Below, piece by piece: positions 1 to 10,500 of a DNA stretch of 64,000 bases; position 1 is the stretch's first letter, and each line of letters starts with the position of its first letter. This DNA is from Membranipora membranacea (Eukaryota > Bryozoa > Gymnolaemata > Cheilostomatida > Membraniporidae). Position numbers and translations under genes: made by a program. The notes below the pieces were generated by a model that ran no database searches, was not told where the DNA came from, and worked only from the letters and a program-made list of their open reading frames with translations. The DNA lies in assembly GCA_914767715.1 (NCBI GenBank), contig OU612070.1, positions 9,133,501-9,197,500 on the forward strand, in the 5' to 3' direction.

Positions 1-139
1 GTTTGGAAGCTCTCCATCTTTGAATCAAGCGTCTATCAATGTTCAATTCCCTTGCAGTCTTGTCAAGGTTGTTATTCTTTTCAACTGTTCTCAATAATAC
101 TTCCAGTTTCTGCTGAATGGTGTATGAGGTTCTTGGCAT
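1..139 (-). mobile_element. pogo/Tigger-like transposase, N-terminal part (cut by window edge)
   Basis: On the minus strand an open frame begins with ATG at 139 and runs off the window after 46 codons. It reads MPRTSYTIQQKLEVLLRTVE, then an ARELNIDRRLIQRWR-like segment. A basic start, a Y(T/S)IxxKLEVL helix and an ARELxIDxxxIxRW recognition helix are the hallmarks of the CENP-B/BrkDBD helix-turn-helix that pogo/Tigger (Tc1/mariner superfamily) transposases use to bind their terminal repeats. The DDE catalytic part would lie outside the window. No stop or frameshift is visible here. Family assignment rests on the HTH only; a domesticated host protein with the same HTH is possible. Confidence 0.7.
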
Positions 140-234
140 GTTTTGTTTATTTTGAAAGACTGTGAGGGAGATATGATATGCTGATTGTTGAAAAATTTGA
201 ATTTTGTGGCACACATTCACTCACTACAAATGAG

Positions 235-312
235 TAGTTTTGGGATAAAAACCTGCCCTCAGTGGGTTTTGAACTCGCAACTTCATGCTTACAAGAGGCA
301 CACTTTACCACT
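235..312 (-). repeat. tRNA-derived SINE or tRNA pseudogene (Thr-like)
   Basis: The minus strand reads TAGCTCAGTGGTAAAGTG (A-box-like), CTTGTAA (an anticodon loop with TGT) and GCGAGTTCAAAACCC (B-box-like). The acceptor and T stems do not pair well and no clean 3' end is seen, so this is a tRNA-Thr-like SINE head or pseudogene, not a working tRNA. It lies downstream of the last visible exon of the P450 gene, beside the pogo-like transposase. Confidence 0.6.
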
Positions 313-516
313 GAGCTATTCAGATTCGGTGATTGTAATAGGTTTCAGTCCAACATATATATGAAAATGCTTCAAATGATACTCTGTTACAGCCGCCTTC
401 ACTTATAAATTGCCGATATATAGGTGAGGGATTACGGTATGTTGATTTTGCTATGAATGTTTTAAATGCTGTAAATGCTAATATGCAATAATTGAGATTG
501 ACATAGATTGAGGTAC

Positions 517-3500
517 CTGTCATGTAAAGTTATATGCTGTCCTGGCTCAAAGTTAGCATCGATCTGAGCCTGTATACCTTTCATAAGAGCTTTATCATGA
601 AGCAAATCTAGGAACGATTGGCACAACGAAGCTAGACTTGTCTCCATACCTAAAAAAATAGCAAAACAAGTACAGTGTTCTCCCAAACCAACGCAAAATT
701 TCCAAAAATGTTTGTAGTTTTCAATCAATAAATTGAAACGCGTCAATGCACAGTTGAAAGTTATGACATTTCTGCTTTTTTTTGTTGTACATGTAATTTT
801 TTATTGGTTTGACAACTAAGGTCCAACAGTGGCTAGTGTAGATTACTAACATAATTATTTTCTACTATTACCACGACATTTTCCACAATTTCCATCAACA
901 TTCTGAAATTGTTATAACTTTGTTTACCTGCCACGGTAAAGTCCATAAGCAGACCCCGTATCTCACTGTCAGATAGAATTTGGTTCCCATTGTTATCAAC
1001 TTCCTCTTTCTGATATTCGATGAAATAATCAACGCATCCACGTTTGTAGTTATTGTCATAAGTCTCCTACAACAATGAAAATATACCACAAGGAACTAAT
1101 TATACAACAGTCACTTCTACATGCTCTGCAGCCACTGAAAAAAGTTTAATGTATTTAAAAGTTTGAGGATAGCACAGAAATATGTGTTTATCTATCAATA
1201 TTATATAGTACAACCACAATAATTTTTTTTTGAATGATTGACAAAGCAGAAAAAAGTTTTATGATGTGATAAAAATGATTGAATAATGATCTGCTTATTG
1301 AATGGAGCCTCACCTTGGCTTCTTGCAGCTTCTTGGAGATCTGCTCATCAACCATTTCTTTGGATTCCTCCAAGAAGTGATAGGTATTGTTGAATAGAAA
1401 ACGGCGAAACTTAAATAGGGCTGGGAATAAATCCATGATGGCTGATCTTGAAGCTGGATCTCCCACATGTAGTACCCTCCTATTCATGTCGTGTAAAGCT
1501 AGACATATTGGATCATCATAGGTGCGAGCTTCACCATACAGCTGTTAGGTTGGGTCAAGATTAGAAAAAACTTAAGCGACAATGAACAGAAGACTAAACA
1601 GAAAGCGATGCATTGTAATCATTTTGATTCAGCAATTGGCTGTGGAAATTTCTTTAACGCCACTTAGTAAGAATAAGAAGGCAGCAGCATTGGCCCCTTG
1701 CAATATGACTATGGAAGAATAAGAACAATAGATTCCCTGAACGACTCACAGAACCACTTACAATTGAAACCATCACTGAGCACACATATCCAGAACTAAG
1801 CTGAAATGTATCAACAGGCTGACTATCCCTACTGTTTAATATCTCTATGGTATCTTGTATGACATCTTGCATGATTTTCTCCAGATGTGCCATACCAGTT
1901 CCATAAGCCTTCAGTCCTTTAGTGGTTACTCTCCTCAAAAGGGGATAGCTCGGATGATTAAAGCTCTGAGTAAATAACATAAACACTGTGAATTAAATGC
2001 CATTTTTCCCCCCAGATTAGGGCTGAGCATTGCAATAGAAAATTTTTTCCCTTTGGCATTACATTTTCAAAACAAAATCGAATTGAGATTCATTCCCAAT
2101 TTTTTGGGTATTGAAGTTAACGTCCAATAGTGACTACAGACTTGTACAGTATGAGCAGAAAAAAGATTTTGGTATTGACGCAGCTCTTAATTCAGAAAAA
2201 AAATCAAAAAATATTTTTTAAGAGATGTTTTCTTTTTTATTCCATAATTAAAAAAACAACCTTCAAAAGTAAGTGGAAGGGAAGATTTGGTCAAAAGTTT
2301 GTGTGCCTAGCGGAAGCAGGACTGGAAATAATTGAAAGAAAAAATAATTAATGTTAATTATTACAATGACAGTGCATTTAATTCACTGTGAAACATTCAG
2401 ACATAAACTATAGACAAGGAATGAGCTGAGAGCCTATTGGAGGCAATATTAAAAATCTCAATGATCCATCACATTTGTCCACAACTTTGAGGATTATTTG
2501 TTTCGTATACTAAAATTTTTCAAAGTGCTGTGTCCAGGAAATTCGGAGTATAGTGGAGATAATCCCTAAAATCTCATGGAGGCAATTGAGTTCAATGATG
2601 ATGTGCAATGTTGATTATGTGAGTTTGCTTCAGTAATTTTTGGGAACGGAGGCTTTTATAGCTGGCTAAAGACACTCCAGATATAATTTTTAGGGGTTTA
2701 TGTGAGGGTTCAGACACGATTGCAGCGCAGTGGTCGATTGACATCCAACCAGGGCGTGCCAGTAATCATATGCTTGACTCAAAAGTTTGGCAATGCAATG
2801 TCTAAAGCTTTAATTTTAGAGACTTGTTTGTCACTAAACAGGGGATTATATTTGTGGGGAGTAATGTTATTGGCAAACAAGTTTAACACGACTTACTTTT
2901 ACCAATTTACTCTCATCCAAGTTTCCTCCTGATAACGTCATTAACCCAACAAGAGGGATCATTTTGGAAAATTCCATTTATTCTGACAGAAAAGGCTATA
3001 CTTAGCCATATTTTAAGGATTGATGACGATCAATGATCGTCAAATTCAGCTTAATCAATTATGCCGCTTTGAGAACAAAAAATGGAGTACATGTACAGGA
3101 TCAGAATTGGTTGATTTATTAAACTGTGCAGAAATGGAGAAAGTGTAGCTGAATTGAGTGATTGAGATGAGTTGGAATTTTCAATGAAATAAAAACATAA
3201 AATGAAATAGTATTTAGCTCATAGGTTTGACTTCATACTCTTTGTTTAGTTCGGCAACTCCCTGATAAAGTAAACCAGCCAATCTTTGGTTTAAGTTGCC
3301 TAATTTTATTATCTATGTTTCCAAGAGGACATTTAACCACACTTGCTACAATAGTGTTGAAATAGGAACTCACCATAAAGCTCATGTCAACACCAATAAG
3401 GTATGAAATTCTTGGTACTGGTGGTCGTCCGAGAAAATCGGTCCCTGATCAGAAGAAAATAATATGCTGATTAGCAACAAATACACCCTTAGAGAGAGGA

Positions 3501-4710
3501 TATTTTCAATATCTCCAGGAAACATGGTTTGGGCATGTAAAACATTTTCCAGCATTGTACAAGCTTTTGCCATTCGTCATGACCAAGGCTTTGCAATAAC
3601 TGACATTGTGTTCAACATAAAACTATATACAACTCTACATTACTAATACAGATTTACTGAAAAAAAATATAGCCAACTTGGTTGTATCTTACTTTTGTTA
3701 GATTCAGCTAAATTCACACCTTTTTTGGTAAGGGCCTCAATGCATACATCTGTAGAGTTTAGAACGACAATCGTTTTGTTGAATATTCTGATTTTTAGCA
3801 CTGATCCATATTGTTTGGCTAGCTCAAACAGTTGATGGTGCATACGTTCTGGTTGTAGCATTAACAAATTCCCAATGAACGGCAGACCTCTAGGTCCCGG
3901 TATCTTTCTCAGTGGGTCCTGAAATATTCAAATTCATTCAAGATATACTACCTCAAACTCCACCTGCTATGTGATTTTTTATGGAGTATTGAGTTAATGG
4001 TTCATGTGAAATCATAACATGGCCAAAGGTATTTGTTTAGCGGGTTTAATGACCGTCTATGACCCTCTTTACTGCTCCAACTGTGTGGTCAAGGGACTGG
4101 CTATGGTTTGAGATGGTTGATTTATCTTATGTAAGGGTGGTACTTAAATAAGTGATTGATAGACTTGAGTGTTGACCTTGATTTGACATGAAATGAGGGA
4201 TTTGATGGCATATTTGATAATTTATCACAGAGTAAGGATATATATCCTTACTCTGTGATAATATATACTGATCATTGTTGTCATGCCAGGGGATAATAAA
4301 GGACCATTAAAAAATTCTTTTCACAGATCAAAAGATTTGCAAACACATAGCCACCAGATTATAAAATATGCTAGATGTATGTGTCTTGTGTGTCAATGGT
4401 CTATCATCGACCTAGATTCTGACAGTTAACTGAGTTATACAAGCTGTTCTAGCTGACATGTTTGTTTGATGTTTGAACAATTTATGATCGGTTGGAATAG
4501 AATAAATCACTCCATGCAGAAGCGGAGATGTTCCTCTATTTTAATAATGTGGTTGGTGTTGTGTGAAGAAAGATACAAATTTTAAAATGCAGGATTATGT
4601 TTCTTTTCACTTACCAAAAAACATCTTAGCATAAGATATGAGCTCAAAGAAGCAATCGTCACTACCAAAAATTCAGTCGCTCCCCATCCCTGCCATATAG
4701 AATCTGCCAT
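517..4710 (-). CDS. Cytochrome P450, CYP2 clan (CYP-A), exons 1-7, 3' end outside window
   Basis: This is a microsomal haem-thiolate mono-oxygenase; the substrate cannot be read from sequence. Exons (minus): 4615-4710, 3693-3918, 3374-3444, 1762-1965, 1314-1541, 928-1066, 517-649. All junctions are GT-AG, phases agree, and about 365 codons join without a stop. Exon 1 starts MADSIWQGWG and encodes a hydrophobic ER anchor. Exon 2 carries the hinge PGPRGLPFIGNL. Exon 3 has GRPPVPRISYL. Exon 4 has a C-helix-like YPLLRRV with Tyr where Trp is usual. Exons 6 and 7 join to give the I-helix AGMETS, the oxygen-activating (A/G)GxET(S/T) motif. The K-helix ExxR, the PERF region and the Cys-ligand loop must lie left of base 1. 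The start is the only ATG preceding the anchor in frame. It appears functional so far. Decayed relatives lie at 35.8-38.7, 16.4-22.2 and 50.2-55.2 kb. Confidence 0.9.
4222..4261. repeat. Perfect 40-bp palindrome in P450 intron 1
   Basis: Bases 4222-4241 (TTATCACAGAGTAAGGATAT) are exactly reverse-complementary to 4242-4261, with no spacer. It sits about 355-390 bp into intron 1 of CYP-A. A matching, slightly imperfect palindrome lies at the equivalent intron position in CYP-D (about 50634-50674), while two further copies of this intron lack it. That pattern suggests a tiny inserted mobile element made only of two inverted termini. Confidence 0.9.
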
Positions 4711-5732
4711 CTGAACAGCTTTTATATTCCTTCAACAGTCAAAACCAGATCATCAGAAAGATGAGGAGATAAACATAGGCAGCACAATCAAAGCTTATTT
4801 TCAATATAAGAAGAAAATGTTAATAACTCAGCCTCAATATCTGTTGCCTAGCTTTCAGAACATCTGAAACCAAATTCTTTTGACAACTGTCAACAAGCTG
4901 GGAAGTTGTCAGCCAGCACAACACACTGGTCTGCTGTTTACCTGTCATCTTATTTCATCGATCCTAATTCTCAAAAATTTTACAGACATTAATTTGGAAA
5001 AATGTCCACGCTTTCTCTTTTTTTTTATTTAAAGAACATGTCATGAAAATACGTCTGTCTGGAAGGAATCATGTGTTCAGAGTTGTTTTAGTGTTCAGAG
5101 ATGTTCCATTGTAACCTGGATTCAGATCATTCACAGCGGTGGATACTTTTCTGCAGATGCAGCTTTGAAATAGATCCACAGCAAGCTTACCACATCATAT
5201 CTGCACTCATTAGGGATGCTAAAAAACGTTCTGCCAGCAGGCAAATGCTGCATGATCTCCCAAGAACTAACAGATTTGATGTAACTGATGTAGATTGCTA
5301 ACATGTCAACCCAAGCTTATCTGGCAGAAGAGACGGACAATGCAAATCAAAGCAGTCACCAACCATCAATATTCGCCTAGGTCAATGCAAAAATAATTAT
5401 GGTGGACAAGTTACTACGCAATGCTGTTGATGTTGTTGTATTATGTCCATCTTGCTGACGTGCTCAATCTGAAAATTGGTACTCCAGAGTTCTTTTTTGT
5501 TATAGACAGATACAATTCACACAAGATCATTTATCACTGTCCGAATACCAACATGGCAAATCATAAACCGTCATTGAGATTGAAATACAGGACGTTGCAA
5601 GTTAAAGTCAGGCTAAGAACTGCTCCATGGTGTTTTGGTATCATTGAAGACAAACGATGAAACAATTTAAAGAGCTATCCAGTTTGTGCTAAATATATAG
5701 GAGGTTATCCTTGTCCTGTGTCCGATACTTCT
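4711..5732. other. Upstream of CYP-A; no gene seen
   Basis: This is the presumed 5' flank or 5' UTR of CYP-A. I see no convincing core promoter, no spliced coding segment and no protein similarity. Open frames at 5101-5301 and 5421-5660 look like chance. Confidence 0.4.
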
Positions 5733-6200
5733 GTAGCAGTCATAGACTTAATGATGAACCTAGACAGGACACCATATTACAGCTGAAGTGAGGCACTTAA
5801 TTGTGGGGGACGTAACATCATTGAAAGGTGTAGAAGATTTACTGTCCATAATCCAGGATTCCAGGTTCTTTGTTCATAACTCGATCAATTTTTATCGGAT
5901 TTTGAATTTGAAAATTGCTTTACAATCACCAGCATCTTGTCATCAGCTTGATGCTATTTCTTCATCAAAAAATTAGACAAGCTGCTAAATCTAGTGTAAT
6001 TTTCAAACTCAAAATCCTATCAAAATTGATCAAGTTATCGACAAAAAACCTGGATTTTTGACAGTAAATCAATGATAGTATCATTGCTTCTACACCTTCT
6101 AATGTCGTTACGTAGCCCACAATTAAATGATTCAGTGCCTCAATGCTAATGCTCCATATAGTGTCCTGTTTAGGTTTATTATTAAATCTATGGTAGCAGT
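5733..6200. mobile_element. Foldback (long inverted repeat) element, full copy
   Basis: The left arm (about 5733-5910) is an imperfect reverse complement of the right arm (about 6025-6200), with a loop of roughly 115 bp. Matching landmarks include GACAGGACACCATAT against ATAGTGTCCTGTT, AAAGGTGTAGAAG against CTTCTACACCTTC, and TTTATCGGATTTTGA against TCAAAATCCTATC. No transposase is encoded. A second copy that has lost its outer left arm lies at 37706-38010. It belongs to the segment upstream of CYP-A that is duplicated upstream of CYP-B. Confidence 0.75.
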
Positions 6201-6735
6201 AGGCCTTATTAGAATTTAAAATCCTGATCAACTCTTGTCATGGAACCTTAAAAGCGATTCTGAGTTATTTCTCAAAAAGGCATACTGTTCTACATGGATT
6301 CCTACCACATAATGGGCTTTAGAGATAGAATAGCATGACCTTAGCCTACTGCCTGTAAGATCTAAATTGTAGCACTGTCCAGCCAAATTGGTGATAGTGT
6401 AAATGTTAAAACTGCAAAACATTTATAATTCAAATTATGAGGCTCTATAGGCAACTATAGCATTTTTTATTAGTATTTTCTTAATACTAAAGAACAGAAA
6501 AAAGTGAATTTACCTCCAATCTTATTCAAACTCTTTGTAGCCAGCGTTAGTGTAGCAGCCTGCGCAGAACTGATCTTACTCGACTGTATCACAACTATGA
6601 TACAACAAAACTACTTTAAGCTGTGAGAATAAATATCTTAGGATGGCGTAGTTTTAAATGATTATGATTATAGCATGTGACTCTAGAGAGCCTGTCATTG
6701 TGATTGTGATTTGTCATTGTGAACATAATAATAAG
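6201..6735. repeat. Segmental-duplication block upstream of CYP-A
   Basis: Sequence 6230-6610 matches 38270-38660 by eye, for example AAATTGGTGATAGTGTAAATG against AAATTGGTAATAGTGTAAAAG and TTCAAACTCTTTGTAGCCAGC against TTCAAACTTTGTAGCCAGC. 6630-6725 continues into 47215-47310. On the minus strand 6509-6600 resembles an exon ending in a GTAAAT donor, but it has no ATG and its phase does not fit P450 exon 1. It could be a 5' UTR exon or simply conserved flank. Confidence 0.7.
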
Positions 6736-9034
6736 GAAAAATTAGAAAATGATAGGGAAGCCTGAATTCTTTGACTCTCTACCAAGAGATTTATCAGTGA
6801 AAATAGAGTCAATGTCAATGGTTCCCATGCCAACATGATATGCGATTATAGTTAACTACGTCATGCTAAGAAATGAATATTCACCACAAAATCGTCTTGG
6901 CAGTTCTCTCTTTTTTTTTAAATAAAAGATTGACCACCAATTTTATTAACACCTTTTTCATTTGTATCACTATTGCTAGTTGGTACCTTTCATGCTGGTA
7001 TTATTTGATACTAATCGTTTGCCATTTACTTAATAGATTTAATATGGCTATTTATCGCTTGGTTATAGGAATTTACGCATACCAATGGATGTTGTGTTTC
7101 TCCTTTTCCTAGGCATCTATAGTTATTGTGTTTATATTGTTGCTCATTAGGTCTCACACCATTTTTTGTCCACTGCACGTGCTGTGGGGTATTCACCAAA
7201 CCACATGCAGTGGATGGACACGAGTGTGATGGTTAGTGCAAGCCATAAACTCACCAACTAAGTCCTGGTTGTGGCATTCAATTATTAACCACAGCCTGAT
7301 GATTGTTCATTGGGTTTATTATTGAATGCTACTACAGCTAGGTAGGCAGGCAGACTTTTATGTATTGGACTGTCCTACATTGATAAAAAGAAGCAACTGG
7401 TGTTTATTAATACCAATAATGTTTGAAGAGGCGATGAAAAACCAAAAAAAAGACTATTTCTGCCATTTAGTATCAATTAACTAGCGGATATTTTAAATAT
7501 GTTGCGAGGAGGGTGTTAAAAATATATGTTCTGTCAATAACTAAGAAAAAGAGATAGAGTGAGCAATCGAAACTTTCTTCTGTCGCAGAATTACGGCAAG
7601 ATACACCTTTTCTAGAATCCAGGCGCAAACATTACTTTCGTTAAGAGTTCTGTTGCCATATTTCACTGTTTATAGTTACATAATGAAGCTGTATTTAAAT
7701 CGGTGCCTTTATGTGATAACGCCTATGATAACATTGATTTGACTGTGTAAAAAGAATCAAGGGAATCAAAAGTTCTGTCAAACTGACAAATTTATATAAT
7801 CATCCAAATTGAGGCACTTAATGGATTACTTGCATGGGTGTGAAATCCTGCCTTTTGCACGGCACTGTCTTGTTTCATTCACTTATAATAATATACCATT
7901 TATAGGTCCTCTTGGGTAACACTGTAGAGCAGTTTACTCAATTTAGGTTTTCAGGATGCATTGCAAAAAAACGGTGATAATATTTTGTTGTAATTTCCTG
8001 TTTTTAGACACCCTTCTTTATGATAATATTTTAGTCTTCTTGACAGGTTAATTAAGACTATCAGTCAATAATTAGGCCGGCAAATATGTGCAAGATACTT
8101 ATTTTTAAGATATAAATTGCAGAAATGGCTTTAGGCACGTTTACAAACCAAATAGAAAGGTCAACTATTGTTCTGTGTTGCACTGGGGCCGAAGAGCCTA
8201 GTACCAACGAAACAGCTCTTCTGATAACCCATCTGTTGATAGCTGAGGGTCCGATGAATCCTAAATACATTTATTCAAAGTTACCATTCAAAGTGGAGCA
8301 AACATACTGGATAGCTAGGTTAAGGTTTAGTTAGCTTGGGGCTGAATTATTGTAGGCTTGCACCTATTTTAGGTAAGGTGAGCCCTTATTTTTTGTGAAG
8401 AAGGTGAGTGAATCAAGGTGCACACACTTTACTCCTCTAGGGACTTGGTTGTTGGGTTAGCTTCCCTTCTCATTTACGTATTTGAGTGCATACAGATATA
8501 TTCTCTGTGGCTACCAGATTGATGCAGTGGTCCTGTACTGAATTTGTACTGCTTCCAGCTCATGATTTAATGTGTCTATGTTACTGTATCGAAGCTGAGT
8601 TGGGATTGCTGTTTTGTAGGAAACAGAAGATTGGGCTGCCCCTAAAGAGGGACAAAATGTGCTCTAAATCCTCATACTGTGAGTGTGATACATCCTAGAA
8701 AACTAGAATGCATCCTAGATGTGAGATCATATATACCTCCTGAACTGGGTGCGCAGTAAGTTGCCAAAACTGAAACTGGCACTATTCAGACATTGGCGGT
8801 GACACTTTGACCTTCGCCAACAGGCGGAGAAGCTGAGTTGGCATTAGCTAGAAGGTTTGCTAGAACTTGGTGACTGGATGGTCATAATTTAGTCATATCC
8901 CTGAAGAAATACACTAAAGTATGTGTTAAAATATAAGATAAAGTATACATGCAGGAGGAAATACTCGTCATATGCCATAGTATGTTGCCCGCCTATGCAA
9001 AATGTGGCTAGAAATGTAACTTAACTTATGCTTT
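6736..9034. other. Noncoding stretch without recognised features
   Basis: No protein similarity or spliced gene is visible. Small inverted motifs occur around 7170-7215 (TCCACTGCACGTG with CATGCAGTGGA) and 7270-7340, which may be MITE remnants. Open frames at 6873-7112, 8061-8334 and 8486-8698 look like chance. Confidence 0.4.
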
Positions 9035-9655
9035 TGGGTAGATAGGGTTTGACAGTTGTTTCTGGTAGAGCTTTTCATGCTAAATGCAATGGTGATATTA
9101 TACCTCACACTAGTTGACCAATAGGCGGCTTATTGCCTAAAACGCTGCCGGTAAAAGGGAAAGTGATCAATAATGTATGATATGGTTCCAAAACATCCAA
9201 AATCAGAAATATCATGTCATAATTTGTGGATCTTCAAGTATTCATGGGACAGCTGTCAATATGCGACCAACAACGGTTGCAATACCCACTATCTTACCTG
9301 TAAATAACCATCATTAAAGCGAAACTACTTTTCGAGTTTTGCTGCTGCCTTGAGAACTTGCTTCGGGCGTTCTTAGAGATCTGATTTTTTATAGTGGTTT
9401 TGTTGACCATGCCTCGCCTATTTATGACAGCAGTCCCATGAATACTTGCAGATCCACTAGTTATGACATACTCTTTGAGATGTTCAATCTTTTGAATACA
9501 TATCATTAATTTTTGATCACTTTCCCTTTTGCTGGCAGTGTTTTGGCAATTAGCCGCCTATCGTGCAGTTTAGTTTAAGCTAAAATATGACCATTGCGAT
9601 CAGCATGAACAACTCTACCGGAAATTACTTTTAAACCCTATCTACCCAATCGTAA
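9035..9655. mobile_element. Foldback DNA element with long terminal inverted repeats
   Basis: The left arm (about 9035-9265) and right arm (about 9415-9655) are imperfect reverse complements. The ends share TTGGGTAGATAGGGTTT. Inner matches include AATAGGCGGCTTATTGCC against its inverted partner near 9550, and AAGTATTCATGGGAC against GTCCCATGAATACTT. Both flanks carry AAATGTAACT (9012-9021 and 9654-9663), a possible target-site duplication, although the left one is separated from the arm by about ten bases. No transposase frame lies within, so this is a non-autonomous element. Confidence 0.75.
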
Positions 9656-9663
9656 ATGTAACT

Positions 9664-10323
9664 CACAAGATGGGAGGGGTTGCCACCAAACTACCACTAA
9701 CTTGAAAAAAAGATTCTAGGCCTGCTTACATTCATTAAAACTCTACAAACTATATACATTGTAGCTAACTTAGATTTATGAATCATGAATCCTGAAGGTC
9801 AACTGTGTTTGTGTTTGCCCAACACTAAGGGGTGTATAGATTCCCCCCTCGATTTCTTCGCAAAAGTGCGGCCAGAGACTGTGGGCAAGCTCGAAGGGTC
9901 ATTACACTACAATCCAATGCATTTGTTAATTAGGACACGCAAATTAAATTGAGTGTCAAATTTTCACCAAAGAAACAAGACGAAGTAGTGAAACTGAACT
10001 CATGCTACTATGTTTCACCTAGGGAATGTCAACTAGAGTATACATTTACTTCACAGGCTTATTATTTTTCAAGTCTATGGTTTTCTTTCAATCTTATAGG
10101 CTAAATGGAGCAGTGATGTAATGTACCAGTCAGGCAGTGATTACAATTGTGATGACGTGATGATGATGATTTAACTTACCAAATGCAATGACATTACATT
10201 GTTTTATAAATAGAAGACAAAATATCTCATTTACTCCGTGTTACAGTCCTGTTTCCTTACAATGACCAATCCTGCTAGACAAGAGAGAAGACTATGAATA
10301 AGGCCATCTGTCATAATCGAAGG
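9664..10323. other. Noncoding stretch without recognised features
   Basis: I found no open frame with protein similarity, no RNA gene and no repeat that recurs elsewhere in the window. Confidence 0.4.
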
Positions 10324-10500
10324 TACAGTGCACTCGACCTCATTCAAACCTCTGGGACTACCAAATGTTGTCCTAATTAAGCAGAGTTAGAATTATGTTA
10401 CACTCTAATGGGTTGAAATTTAACTGACGGGACCAAGTTTCTTGTCTGAATTAACAGGAGTTCTGACTTATAAAGTCTGAATTAAGAGGATTACATTGTA
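10324..10500. mobile_element. Small pogo/Tc1-type MITE
   Basis: The segment begins TACAGTGCACTCGACCTCATT and ends AATTAAGAGGATTACATTGTA. The reverse complement of the end aligns imperfectly with the start over about 26 bp (TACARTG..., then a run ending ATTCA). Both ends are TA, as expected for pogo/Tigger elements that duplicate TA. At 177 bp it cannot encode a transposase, but one of the pogo type starts at 139 in this window. Confidence 0.5.

Noticed and set aside
240-312. A functional tRNA-Thr(TGT) gene
   Set aside because: A and B boxes are recognisable, but the acceptor and T stems do not pair; treated as SINE or pseudogene.
2130-2351. Lysine-rich plus-strand frame of 73 codons
   Set aside because: It lies in AT-rich intron 3 sequence of CYP-A with no similarity.
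4719-4730. TATA box (ATATAAAAG on minus) for CYP-A
   Set aside because: It lies only about 11 bases before the start codon, so transcription would begin inside the coding exon.
6509-6600. Upstream coding exon of CYP-A
   Set aside because: A donor-like end and an open frame exist, but it has no ATG, and its phase does not fit exon 1, which has its own good ATG and anchor at 4710.
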